Of a stretch of 64,000 bases of DNA, positions 1-12,100 are shown piece after piece. The position numbers and the translations under genes were made by a program. The stretch comes from Budorcas taxicolor (lineage: Eukaryota > Chordata > Mammalia > Artiodactyla > Bovidae), in the NCBI RefSeq assembly GCF_023091745.1, contig NC_068920.1, forward strand, positions 7,254,001 through 7,318,000, in the 5' to 3' direction. Under the pieces are notes generated by a model that worked only from the letters and a program-made list of their open reading frames with translations, did not search any database and was not told the DNA's origin. How positions within the stretch are numbered: the stretch's first letter is position 1; each line of letters opens with the position of its first letter.

Positions 1-485
1 GAAGGAAAGCGCACGTGCATGCCCCCACTCGAGACGAAGCCTGACTCCCCTGGAGAGATTCAGAGGCACCCCAAGATCCATGTCAACACTGGAGAGGAAT
101 GCTCAGGTTCCGTCCCCGAATCCACACAAGGTCTTAGGCCCTGGCATCGACGGGAGAGGAATCCCGAGATGGCCCCTAGCAACTCGCATGGGGACTGGCC
201 CTTCCTGAGGCCACCAGAGCGGGTCCCTGAGGTCCCCGTCGTAACTCGAGAGTACCTGCCGCAACTCGAGAATATCCAGGAGGTTCTCCCCTGCAGGCGA
301 GATGAGGCCCATTTCCGCAGAGGCTTCTCGGGGCTAATCACACCTCCCCTCTGGAACTTTGAAAGGGTCCTTCACACCCTTGGTGCAAATCAAGAAGTTC
401 CCCGACATACCCGTCTCCACTCGAGAGGAAACACGAGGTTCCCGCCCACATCCAGAGGTGCCCCATTTCCGCCTCGTAGCTCGAG
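1..485 (+). repeat. Partial E monomer at the window edge
   Basis: This is the second part of an E-type monomer. It carries the E markers 'ggagagattcag', 'ggaatgctcag' and 'cgagagtacctg', and matches 5696-6180 one HOR (5,695 bp) downstream apart from two changes near 6100. The HOR array therefore continues upstream of the window. Confidence 0.85.
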
Positions 486-1288
486 ATGAGGGATCCTTTC
501 CCTGCTTCGTCGGGAAAGAGTTCCCGGCGTTCCCGTCGCATCTCAAGAGGAGGCCCTCTCAAGAGGAACGGCGAGATGTACTCCAGGGTCGTGCCACCAT
601 TCCAAGAGTCCCCCAGATGTCTCAGTCCATTCCAGAGGAACCTCTTTTCCCTTCAACGGCTCGTCTTTCACGCCGAGGATCGACTCACACCAAGGTGGTC
701 CTTGGCACAGCCCTGTGGGAAAGCCTCGTGGGAAAGCCTCGAGGGAAATCCACAGATCCCTTGATCCACGTGACAGGAAGCGTGACACTACTGCTCCAGG
801 TCGGGAGGAAAGCACACGTGCATGCCCCCTCTCGAGACGAGGCCTGACTCCGCTGGGGAGATTCAGAAGCACCCCAAGATCCATGGCAACACTGGAGAGG
901 AATCCTCAGGTTCCCGCCCCGGCTCCACACAAGGTCTTAGGCCCCGGCATGGTCGGGAGAGGAATCCCGAGAGGGCCCCTAGCAACTCGCACGGGGACTG
1001 GCCTTTCTTGAGGCCACCAGAGCGGGTCCCTGAGGTCCCCGTCGTAACTCGAGAAGACCTGCCGCAACTCGAGAAAATCCAGGAGGTTCTCCCCTCCAGG
1101 CGAGATGAGGACCATATCTGCCGAGGCATCTCGAGGGTGATCACACGTCACCTCTGGAACTTCGAAAGGGTCCTTCGCACCCTTGGTGCAAATCAATTAG
1201 TTTCCCAACATACCCGTCTCCACTCGAGAGGAAACACGAGGGTCCCGCCCACATCCAGAGGAGCCCGGTTTCCGCCTCGTAGCTCGAG
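486..1288 (+). repeat. Reference A monomer (803 bp)
   Basis: It lacks one copy of the 13-bp subrepeat: 717-755 holds three copies instead of four. Other markers are 'gagatgtact' at 573-582, 'aaatccacag' at the end of the 13-bp block, 'gactccgctgg' and 'catggtcggg'. The EcoRI position reads gagttc. Further A copies start at 6181, 13510 and 18390, and an E/A fusion starts at 21638. Confidence 0.8.
717..755 (+). repeat. 13-bp subrepeat block, short allele (3 copies)
   Basis: Three tandem copies of a 13-bp unit of the form gggaaagcctcg[at], the last degenerate. Standard monomers have four copies (52 bp, for example 33314-33365). The one-copy loss accounts for the whole 816 to 803 bp difference of type A. 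Confidence 0.85.
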
Positions 1289-2101
1289 ATGAGGGATCCT
1301 TTCCCTGCTTCGCCGGGAAAGAGTTCCCGGCGTTCCCGTCGCATCTCAAGAGGAGGCCCTCTCAACAGGAACGGCGAGAGGAACTCCAGGGTCGTGCCAC
1401 CATTCCAAGAGTCCCCCAGATGTCTCAGTCCATTCCAGAGGAAGCTCTTTTCCCTTCACCGGCATGTCTTTCACGCCGAGGATCGACTCACTCCAAGGTG
1501 GAACGTGGCACAGCTCTGTGGGAAGCCTCGTGGAAAACCTCCAGGGAAAGCCTCGAGGGAAAGCCACAGATCCCTTGATCCATGTGTCGGGAAGCGTGAC
1601 ACAACGGCTGCAGCTCGGGAGGAAAGCGCACGTGCATGCCCCAAGTCGAGACGGGGCATGACCCCCTGGGGAGACTCAGAAGCACCCCAAGATCCATGGC
1701 AACACTGGAGAGCAATCCTCAGGTTACGGCCCCGACTCCACACAAGGTCTTAGGCCCCAGCATCGACGGGAGAGGAATCCCGAGAGGGCCCCTAGCAACT
1801 CGCATGGGTACTGGCCTTTCCTGAGGCCACCAGAGCGGGTCCCAGAGGTCCCCGTCGTAACTCGAGAAGACCTGCTGCAACTCGAGAAAATCCAGGAGGT
1901 TCTCCCCTCCAGGCGAGATGAGGCCCATTTCCGCTAAGGCGTCTCGAGGCTAATCACACCTCACCTCTGGCACTTCGAAAGGGACCTTCACACCCTTGGT
2001 GCAAATCGAGAAGTTTCCCGACATTCCCGTATCCACTCGAGAGGAAACACGAGGGTCCCTCCCACATCCAAAGGAGCCCTGTTTCCGCCTCGTAGCTCGA
2101 G
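1289..2101 (+). repeat. Reference B monomer (813 bp)
   Basis: Three 1-bp deletions relative to 816: two in the 13-bp block (around 1527-1545) and one near 1665. Markers are 'cttcgccggg', 'ggcatgtctttc', 'gatccatgtgtcggg' (which removes one CACGTG site) and 'gacggggcatgacc'. Further copies are at 6984, 14313, 19193 and 22441; B always follows A or the E/A fusion. Confidence 0.8.
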
Positions 2102-2917
2102 ATGAGGGATCCTTTCCCTGCTTCGTCGGGAAAGAGTTCCCGGCGTTCCCGTCGCATCTCAAGAGGAGGCTCTCTCAACAGGAACGACGAGAGGAACTCC
2201 AGGGTCGTGCCACCATTCCAAGAGTCCCCCAGATGTCTCAGTCCATTCCAGAGGAACCTCTTTTCCCTTCACCAGCACGTCTTTCACGCCGAAGATCGAC
2301 TCACACCAAGGTGGCACGTAGAACAGCCCTGTGGGAAAGCCTCATGGGAAAGCCTCGAGGGAAAGACTCGATGGAAAGCCACAGATCCCTTGATCCACGT
2401 GACAGGAAGGGTGACCCTACTGCTACAGCTCCGGAGGAAAGCGCACGTGCATACACCCACTCGAGACGAAGCCTGACTCCCCTGGGGAGACTCAGAGGCA
2501 CCCCAAAATCAATGTCAACACTGGAGAGGAATCCTCAGGTTCTGGCCCCGACTCCACTCAAGGTCTTAGGCCCCGGCATCGACGGGAGAGGAATCCCGAG
2601 ATGGCGCCTAGCAACTCGCATGGGGTCTGGCCCTTCCTGAGGCCACCAGAGCGGGTCCCTGAGGTCCCCGTCTTAACTCGAGAAGACCTGCCTCAATGCG
2701 CGAAAATCCAGGAGGTTCTCCCCTGCAGGCGAGAGGAGGCCCATTTCCGATGAGGCGTTTCGAGGATGATCACACTTCACCTCTGGAACTTCGAACGGGT
2801 CCTTCGCACCCTTGGTGCAAATCAATTAGTTTCCCAACATACCCGTCTCCACTCGAGAGGAAACACGAGGGTGCCGTCCACATCCAGAGGAGCCCCGTTT
2901 CCGCCTCGTAGCTCGAG
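2102..2917 (+). repeat. Reference C monomer (816 bp)
   Basis: Markers are 'gaggctctctc', 'aacgacgag', 'caccagcacg', 'gccgaagatcg', 'gtagaacagcc', 'gactcgatgg', 'caaaatcaatg', 'ggttctggcc' and 'cctcaatgcgcg'. Copies follow B at 7797, 15126 and 20006; the copy at 23254 is C only in its first ~190 bp. Confidence 0.8.
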
Positions 2918-3733
2918 ATGAGGGATCCTTTCCCTGCTTCGTCGGGAAAGAGTTCCCGGCGTTCCCGTCGCATCTCAAGAGGAGGCCCTCTCAACAGGAA
3001 CGGCGAAAGGAACTCCAGGGTCGTGCCACCATTCCAAGAGTCCCCGAGATATCTCAGTCCATTCCAGAGGAACCTCTTTTCCCTTCACCGGCTCGTTTTT
3101 CACGCCGAGGATCGACTCACACCAAGGTGGCACGTGGCACAGCCCTGTGGGAAAGCCTCGTGGGAAAGCCTCGAGGGAAAGCCTCCAGCGAAAGCCACAG
3201 ATCCCTTGATCCACGTGACAGGAAGCGTGACCCTACTGCTGCAGCTCGGGAGGGAAGCGCACGTGCATGCCCCCACTCGAGACGAGGCCTGACTCCCCTG
3301 GGGAGACTCAGAGGCACCCCAAGATCCATGTCAACTCTGGAGAGGAATCCTCAAGTTCCGGCCCCGACTCCACACAAGGTCTTAGGCCCCGGCATCGACG
3401 GGAGAGGAATCCCGAGATGGCCCCTAGCAGCTCGCATGGGGACTGGCCCTTCCTGAGGCCACCAGAGCGGGTCCCTGAGGTCCCCGTCGTAACTCGAGAA
3501 GTCCTACCGCAACTCGAGAATATCCAGGAGGTTCTCCCCTCCAGGCGAGATGAGGCCCATTTCCGCAGAGGCTTCTCGGGGCTAATCACACCTCACCTCT
3601 GGAAAGTCGAAAGGGTCCTTCCCAACCTTTGGGCAAGTCAAGAAGTTCCCCGACATACCCGTCTCCACTCGAGAGGAAACACGAGGGTCCCGCCCACATC
3701 CAGAGGAGCCCCGTTTCCGCCTCGTAGCTCGAG
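2918..3733 (+). repeat. Reference D monomer (816 bp)
   Basis: Markers are 'gcgaaagg', 'ccgagatatctcag', 'cgtttttcacg', 'cctccagcg', 'caactctgg', 'ctcaagttcc' and 'gaagtcct'. Copies are at 4550, 8613, 10245, 11879, 15942 and 20822. Sub-variants: 'gacacgcagcg' in 10245 and 11879, 'gacacgtagcg' in 15942 and 20822. Confidence 0.8.
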
Positions 3734-4549
3734 GTGAGGGATCCTTTCCCTGCTTCGTCGGGAAAGAATTCCCGGCGTTCCCGTCGCATCTCAAGAGGAG
3801 GCCCTCTCAACAGGAACGGCGAGAGGAACTCCAGGGTCGTGCCACCATTCCAAGAGTCCCCCAGATGTCTCAGCCCATTCCAGAGGAACCTCTTTTCCCT
3901 TCACCAGCACGTCTTTCACGCCGAAGATCGACTCACACCAAGGTGGCACGTAGAACAGCCCTGTGGGAAAGCCTCATGGGAAAGCCTCGAGGGAAAGACT
4001 CGATGGAAAGCCACAGATCCCTTGATCCACGTGACAGGAAGGGTGACCGTACTGCTACAGCTCCGGAGGAAAGCGCACGTGCATACACCCACTCGAGACG
4101 AAGCCTGACTCCCCTGGGGAGACTCAGAGGCACCCCAAAATCAATGTCAACACTGGAGAGGAATCCTCAGGTTCTGGCCCCGACTCCACTCAAGGTCTTA
4201 GGCCCCGGCATCGACGGGAGAGGAATCCCGAGATGGCGCCTAGCAACTCGCATGGGGTCTGGCCCTTCCTGAGGCCACCAGAGCGGGTCCCTGAGGTCCC
4301 CGTCTTAACTCGAGAAGACCTGCCTCAATGCGCGAAAATCCAGGAGGTTCTCCCCTGCAGGCGAGAGGAGGCCCATTTCCGATGAGGCGTTTCGAGGATG
4401 ATCACACTTCACATCTGGAACTTCGAACGGGTCCTTCGCACCCTTGGTGCAAATCAATTAGTTTCCCAACATACCCGTCTCCACTCGAGAGGAAACACGA
4501 GGGTGCCGCCCACATCCAGAGGAGCCCCGTTTCCGCCTCGTAGCTCGAG
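3734..4549 (+). repeat. Reference C' monomer (816 bp, recombinant C)
   Basis: The first ~150 bp is E-like (GTG at the origin, gaattc, 'ctcagcccattcc'). From 'caccagcacg' on it is C-like, plus a private 'gtgaccgtact'. Copies are at 9429 and 11061, always between two D monomers. Confidence 0.75.
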
Positions 4550-5364
4550 ATGAGGGATCCTTTCCCTGCTTCGTCGGGAAAGAGTTCCCGGCGTTCCCGT
4601 CGCATCTCAAGAGGAGGCCCTCTCAACAGGAACGGCGAAAGGAACTCCAGGGTCGTGCCACCATTCCAAGAGTCCCCGAGATATCTCAGTCCATTCCAGA
4701 GGAACCTCTTTTCCCTTCACCGGCTCGTTTTTCACGCCGAGGATCGACTCACACCAAGGTGGCACGTGGCACAGCCCTGTGGAAAGCCTCGTGGGAAAGC
4801 CTCGAGGGAAAGCCTCCAGCGAAAGCCACAGATCCCTTGATCCACGTGACAGGAAGCGTGACCCTACTGCTGCAGCTCGGGAGGGAAGCGCACGTGCATG
4901 CCCCCACTCGAGACGAGGCCTGACTCCCCTGGGGAGACTCAGAGGCACCCCAAGATCCATGTCAACTCTGGAGAGGAATCCTCAAGTTCCGGCCCCGACT
5001 CCACACAAGGTCTTAGGCCCCGGCATCGACGGGAGAGGAATCCCGAGATGGCCCCTAGCAGCTCGCATGGGGACTGGCCCTTCCTGAGGCCACCAGAGCG
5101 GGTCCCTGAGGTCCCCGTCGTAACTCGAGAAGTCCTGCCGCAACTCGAGAATATCCAGGAGGTTCTCCCCTCCAGGCGAGATGAGGCCCATTTCCGCAGA
5201 GGCTTCTCGGGGCTAATCACACCTCACCTCTGGAAAGTCGAAAGGGTCCTTCCCAACCTTTGGGCAAGTCAAGAAGTTCCCCGACATACCCGTCTCCACT
5301 CGAGAGGAAACACGAGGGTCCCGCCCACATCCAGAGGAGCCCCGTTTCCGCCTCGTAGCTCGAG

Positions 5365-6180
5365 GTGAGGGATCCTTTCCCTGCTTCGTCGGGAAAGAAT
5401 TCCCGGCGTTCCCGTCGCATCTCAAGAGGAGGCCCTCTCAACAGGAACGGCGAGAGGAACTCCAGGGTCGTGCCACCATTCCAAGAGTCCCCCAGATGTC
5501 TCAGCCCATTCCAGAGGAACCTCTTTTCCCTTCACCGGCTCGTCTTTCACGCCCAGGATCGACTCACACCAAGGTGGCACTTGGCACAGCCCTGTGGGAA
5601 AGCCTCGTGGGAAAGCGTCGAGGGAAAGCCTCGAGGGAAAGCCACAGATCCCTTGATCCACGTGACAGGAAGCGTGACCCTACTGCTGCAGCTCGGAAGG
5701 AAAGCGCACGTGCATGCCCCCACTCGAGACGAAGCCTGACTCCCCTGGAGAGATTCAGAGGCACCCCAAGATCCATGTCAACACTGGAGAGGAATGCTCA
5801 GGTTCCGTCCCCGAATCCACACAAGGTCTTAGGCCCTGGCATCGACGGGAGAGGAATCCCGAGATGGCCCCTAGCAACTCGCATGGGGACTGGCCCTTCC
5901 TGAGGCCACCAGAGCGGGTCCCTGAGGTCCCCGTCGTAACTCGAGAGTACCTGCCGCAACTCGAGAATATCCAGGAGGTTCTCCCCTGCAGGCGAGATGA
6001 GGCCCATTTCCGCAGAGGCTTCTCGGGGCTAATCACACCTCCCCTCTGGAACTTTGAAAGGGTCCTTCACACCCTTGGTGCAAATCAAGAAGTTCCCCGA
6101 TATTCCCGTCTCCACTCGAGAGGAAACACGAGGTTCCCGCCCACATCCAGAGGTGCCCCATTTCCGCCTCGTAGCTCGAG
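5365..6180 (+). repeat. Reference E monomer (816 bp)
   Basis: Markers are gaattc, 'ctcagcccattcc', 'cgcccaggatcg', 'gaaagcgtcgag', 'ggagagattcag', 'ggaatgctcag', 'ccgtccccgaatcc', 'cgagagtacctg' and 'gaactttgaaag'. Copies are at 12692, 16758 and 17574, and in the first part of the 21638 fusion. E ends the HOR, just before A. Confidence 0.8.
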
Positions 6181-9100
6181 ATGAGGGATCCTTTCCCTGC
6201 TTCGTCGGGAAAGAGTTCCCGGCGTTCCCGTCGCATCTCAAGAGGAGGCCCTCTCAAGAGGAACGGCGAGATGTACTCCAGGGTCGTGCCACCATTCCAA
6301 GAGTCCCCCAGATGTCTCAGTCCATTCCAGAGGAACCTCTTTTCCCTTCAACGGCTCGTCTTTCACGCCGAGGATCGACTCACACCAAGGTGGTCCTTGG
6401 CACAGCCCTGTGGGAAAGCCTCGTGGGAAAGCCTCGAGGGAAATCCACAGATCCCTTGATCCACGTGACAGGAAGCGTGACACTACTGCTCCAGGTCGGG
6501 AGGAAAGCACACGTGCATGCCCCCTCTCGAGACGAGGCCTGACTCCGCTGGGGAGATTCAGAAGCACCCCAAGATCCATGGCAACACTGGAGAGGAATCC
6601 TCAGGTTCCCGCCCCGGCTCCACACAAGGTCTTAGGCCCCGGCATGGTCGGGAGAGGAATCCCGAGAGGGCCCCTAGCAACTCGCACGGGGACTGGCCTT
6701 TCTTGAGGCCACCAGAGCGGGTCCCTGAGGTCCCCGTCGTAACTCGAGAAGACCTGCCGCAACTCGAGAAAATCCAGGAGGTTCTCCCCTCCAGGCGAGA
6801 TGAGGACCATATCTGCCGAGGCATCTCGAGGGTGATCACACGTCACCTCTGGAACTTCGAAAGGGTCCTTCGCACCCTTGGTGCAAATCAATTAGTTTCC
6901 CAACATACCCGTCTCCACTCGAGAGGAAACACGAGGGTCCCGCCCACATCCAGAGGAGCCCGGTTTCCGCCTCATAGCTCGAGATGAGGGATCCTTTCCC
7001 TGCTTCGCCGGGAAAGAGTTCCCGGCGTTCCCGTCGCATCTCAAGAGGAGGCCCTCTCAACAGGAACGGCGAGAGGAACTCCAGGGTCGTGCCACCATTC
7101 CAAGAGTCCCCCAGATGTCTCAGTCCATTCCAGAGGAAGCTCTTTTCCCTTCACCGGCATGTCTTTCACGCCGAGGATCGACTCACTCCAAGGTGGAACG
7201 TGGCACAGCTCTGTGGGAAGCCTCGTGGAAAACCTCCAGGGAAAGCCTCGAGGGAAAGCCACAGATCCCTTGATCCATGTGTCGGGAAGCGTGACACAAC
7301 GGCTGCAGCTCGGGAGGAAAGCGCACGTGCATGCCCCAAGTCGAGACGGGGCATGACCCCCTGGGGAGACTCAGAAGCACCCCAAGATCCATGGCAACAC
7401 TGGAGAGCAATCCTCAGGTTACGGCCCCGACTCCACACAAGGTCTTAGGCCCCAGCATCGACGGGAGAGGAATCCCGAGAGGGCCCCTAGCAACTCGCAT
7501 GGGTACTGGCCTTTCCTGAGGCCACCAGAGCGGGTCCCAGAGGTCCCCGTCGTAACTCGAGAAGACCTGCTGCAACTCGAGAAAATCCAGGAGGTTCTCC
7601 CCTCCAGGCGAGATGAGGCCCATTTCCGCTAAGGCGTCTCGAGGCTAATCACACCTCACCTCTGGCACTTCGAAAGGGACCTTCACACCCTTGGTGCAAA
7701 TCGAGAAGTTTCCCGACATTCCCGTATCCACTCGAGAGGAATCACGAGGGTCCCTCCCACATCCAAAGGAGCCCTGTTTCCGCCTCGTAGCTCGAGATGA
7801 GGGATCCTTTCCCTGCTTCGTCGGGAAAGAGTTCCCGGCGTTCCCGTCGCATCTCAAGAGGAGGCTCTCTCAACAGGAACGACGAGAGGAACTCCAGGGT
7901 CGTGCCACCATTCCAAGAGTCCCCCAGATGTCTCAGTCCATTCCAGAGGAACCTCTTTTCCCTTCACCAGCACGTCTTTCACGCCGAAGATCGACTCACA
8001 CCAAGGTGGCACGTAGAACAGCCCTGTGGGAAAGCCTCATGGGAAAGCCTCGAGGGAAAGACTCGATGGAAAGCCACAGATCCCTTGATCCACGTGACAG
8101 GAAGGGTGACCCTACTGCTACAGCTCCGGAGGAAAGCGCACGTGCATACACCCACTCGAGACGAAGCCTGACTCCCCTGGGGAGACTCAGAGGCACCCCA
8201 AAATCAATGTCAACACTGGAGAGGAATCCTCAGGTTCTGGCCCCGACTCCACTCAAGGTCTTAGGCCCCGGCATCGACGGGAGAGGAATCCCGAGATGGC
8301 GCCTAGCAACTCGCATGGGGTCTGGCCCTTCCTGAGGCCACCAGAGCGGGTCCCTGAGGTCCCCGTCTTAACTCGAGAAGACCTGCCTCAATGCGCGAAA
8401 ATCCAGGAGGTTCTCCCCTGCAGGCGAGAGGAGGCCCATTTCCGATGAGGCGTTTCGAGGATGATCACACTTCACCTCTGGAACTTCGAACGGGTCCTTC
8501 GCACCCTTGGTGCAAATCAATTAGTTTCCCAACATACCCGTCTCCACTCGAGAGGAAACACGAGGGTGCCGCCCACATCCAGAGGAGCCCCGTTTCCGCC
8601 TCGTAGCTCGAGATGAGGGATCCTTTCCCTGCTTCGTCGGGAAAGAGTTCCCGGCGTTCCCGTCGCATCTCAAGAGGAGGCCCTCTCAACAGGAACGGCG
8701 AAAGGAACTCCAGGGTCGTGCCACCATTCCAAGAGTCCCCGAGATATCTCAGTCCATTCCAGAGGAACCTCTTTTCCCTTCACCGGCTCGTTTTTCACGC
8801 CGAGGATCGACTCACACCAAGGTGGCACGTGGCACAGCCCTGTGGGAAAGCCTCGTGGGAAAGCCTCGAGGGAAAGCCTCCAGCGAAAGCCACAGATCCC
8901 TTGATCCACGTGACAGGAAGCGTGACCCTACTGCTGCAGCTCGGGAGGGAAGCGCACGTGCATGCCCCCACTCGAGACGAGGCCTGACTCCCCTGGGGAG
9001 ACTCAGAGGCACCCCAAGATCCATGTCAACTCTGGAGAGGAATCCTCAAGTTCCGGCCCCGACTCCACACAAGGTCTTAGGCCCCGGCATCGACGGGAGA

Positions 9101-12100
9101 GGAATCCCGAGATGGCCCCTAGCAGCTCGCATGGGGACTGGCTCTTCCTGAGGCCACCAGAGCGGGTCCCTGAGGTCCCCGTCGTAACTCGAGAAGTCCT
9201 GCCGCAACTCGAGAATATCCAGGAGGTTCTCCCCTCCAGGCGAGATGAGGCCCATTTCCGCAGAGGCTTCTCGGGGCTAATCACACCTCACCTCTGGAAA
9301 GTCGAAAGGGTCCTTCCCAACCTTTGGGCAAGTCAAGAAGTTCCCCGACATACCCGTCTCCACTCGAGAGGAAACACGAGGGTCCCGCCCACATCCAGAG
9401 GAGCCCCGTTTCCGCCTCGTAGCTCGAGGTGAGGGATCCTTTCCCTGCTTCGTCGGGAAAGAATTCCCGGCGTTCCCGTCGCATCTCAAGAGGAGGCCCT
9501 CTCAACAGGAACGGCGAGAGGAACTCCAGGGTCGTGCCACCATTCCAAGAGTCCCCCAGATGTCTCAGCCCATTCCAGAGGAACCTCTTTTCCCTTCACC
9601 AGCACGTCTTTCACGCCGAAGATCGACTCACACCAAGGTGGCACGTAGAACAGCCCTGTGGGAAAGCCTCATGGGAAAGCTTCGAGGGAAAGACTCGATG
9701 GAAAGCCACAGATCCATTGATCCACGTGACAGGAAGGGTGACCGTACTGCTACAGCTCCGGAGGAAAGCGCACGTGCATACACCCACTCGAGACGAAGCC
9801 TGACTCCCCTGGGGAGACTCAGAGGCACCCCAAAATCAATGTCAACACTGGAGAGGAATCCTCAGGTTCTGGCCCCGACTCCACTCAAGGTCTTAGGCCC
9901 CGGCATCGACGGGAGAGGAATCCCGAGATGGCGCCTAGCAACTCGCATGGGGTCTGGCCCTTCCTGAGGCCACCAGAGCGGGTCCCTGAGGTCCCCGTCT
10001 TAACTCGAGAAGACCTGCCTCAATGCGCGAAAATCCAGGAGGTTCTCCCCTGCAGGCGAGAGGAGGCCCATTTCCGATGAGGCGTTTCGAGGATGATCAC
10101 ACTTCACCTCTGGAACTTCGAACGGGTCCTTCGCACCCTTGGTGCAAATCAATTAGTTTCCCAACATACCCGTCTCCACTCGAGAGGAAACACGAGGGTG
10201 CCGCCCACATCCAGAGGAGCCCCGTTTCCGCCTCGTAGCTCGAGATGAGGGATCCTTTCCCTGCTTCGTCGGGAAAGAGTTCCCGGCGTTCCCGTCGCAT
10301 CTCAAGAGGAGGCCCTCTCAACAGGAACGGCGAAAGGAACTCCAGGGTCGTGCCACCATTCCAAGAGTCCCCGAGATATCTCAGTCCATTCCAGAGGAAC
10401 CTCTTTTCCCTTCACCGGCTCGTTTTTCACGCCGAGGATCGACTCACACCAAGGTGGCACGTGGCACAGCCCTGTGGGAAAGCCTCGTGGGAAAGCCTCG
10501 AGGGAAAGCCTCCAGCGAAAGCCACAGATCCCTTGATCCACGTGACACGCAGCGTGACCCTACTGCTGCAGCTCGGGAGGGAAGCGCACGTGCATGCCCC
10601 CACTCGAGACGAGGCCTGACTCCCCTGGGGAGACTCAGAGGCACCCCAAGATCCATGTCAACTCTGGAGAGGAATCCTCAAGTTCCGGCCCCGACTCCAC
10701 ACAAGGTCTTAGGCCCCGGCATCGACGGGAGAGGAATCCCGAGATGGCCCCTAGCAGCTCGCATGGGGACTGGCCCTTCCTGAGGCCACCAGAGCGGGTC
10801 CCTGAGGTCCCCGTCGTAACTCGAGAAGTCCTGCCGCAACTCGAGAATATCCAGGAGGTTCTCCCCTCCAGGCGAGATGAGGCCCATTTCCGCAGAGGCT
10901 TCTCGGGGCTAATCACACCTCACCTCTGGAAAGTCGAAAGGGTCCTTCCCAACCTTTGGGCAAGTCAAGAAGTTCCCCGACATACCCGTCTCCACTCGAG
11001 AGGAAACACGAGGGTCCCGCCCACATCCAGAGGAGCCCCGTTTCCGCCTCGTAGCTCGAGGTGAGGGATCCTTTCCCTGCTTCGTCGGGAAAGAATTCCC
11101 GGCGTTCCCGTCGCATCTCAAGAGGAGGCCCTCTCAACAGGAACGGCGAGAGGAACTCCAGGGTCGTGCCACCATTCCAAGAGTCCCCCAGATGTCTCAG
11201 CCCATTCCAGAGGAACCTCTTTTCCCTTCACCAGCACGTCTTTCACGCCGAAGATCGACTCACACCAAGGTGGCACGTAGAACAGCCCTGTGGGAAAGCC
11301 TCATGGGAAAGCCTCGAGGGAAAGACTCGATGGAAAGCCACAGATCCCTTGATCCACGTGACAGGAAGGGTGACCGTACTGCTACAGCTCCGGAGGAAAG
11401 CGCACGTGCATACACCCACTCGAGACGAAGCCTGACTCCCCTGGGGAGACTCAGAGGCAGGCACCCCAAAAATCAATGTCAACACTGGAGAGGAATCCTC
11501 AGGTTCTGGCCCCGACTCCACTCAAGGTCTTAGGCCCCGGCATCGACGGGAGAGAATCCCGAGATGGCGCCTAGCAACTCGCATGGGTCTGGCCCTTCCT
11601 GAGGCCACCAGAGCGGGTCCCTGAGGTCCCCGTCTTAACTCGAGAAGACCTGCCTCAATGCGCGAAAATCCAGGAGGTTCTCCCCTGCAGGCGAGAGGAG
11701 GCCCATTTCCGATGAGGCGTTTCGAGGATGATCACACTCACCTCTGGAACTTCGAACGGGTCCTTCGCACCCTTGGTGCAAATCAATTAGTTTCCCAACA
11801 TACCCGTCTCCACTCGAGAGGAAACACGAGGGTGCCGCCCACATCCAGAGGAGCCCCGTTTCCGCCTCGTAGCTCGAGATGAGGGATCCTTTCCCTGCTT
11901 CGTCGGGAAAGAGTTCCCGGCGTTCCCGTCGCATCTCAAGAGGAGGCCCTCTCAACAGGAACGGCGAAAGGAACTCCAGGGTCGTGCCACCATTCCAAGA
12001 GTCCCCGAGATATCTCAGTCCATTCCCAGAGGAACCTCTTTTCCCTTCACCGGCTCGTTTTTCACGCCGAGGATCGACTCACACCAAGGTGGCACGTGGC

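Larger units (their letters stand above)
486..6180 (+). repeat. Domain 1 HOR copy 1: A-B-C-D-C'-D-E (7 monomers, 5,695 bp)
   Basis: Monomer starts are 486 (A), 1289 (B), 2102 (C), 2918 (D), 3734 (C'), 4550 (D) and 5365 (E); lengths are 803, 813, 816, 816, 816, 815 and 816 bp. Each type is recognised by a linked set of variants that recurs in the same order downstream, which makes this a higher-order repeat and not a simple monomer array. A and B are fixed-length barcodes. The 815-bp D has lost one g from a ggg run near 4781. C' has an E-like first part (gaattc, 'cagcccattcc') and a C-like remainder, so it is probably an old recombinant. Confidence 0.8.
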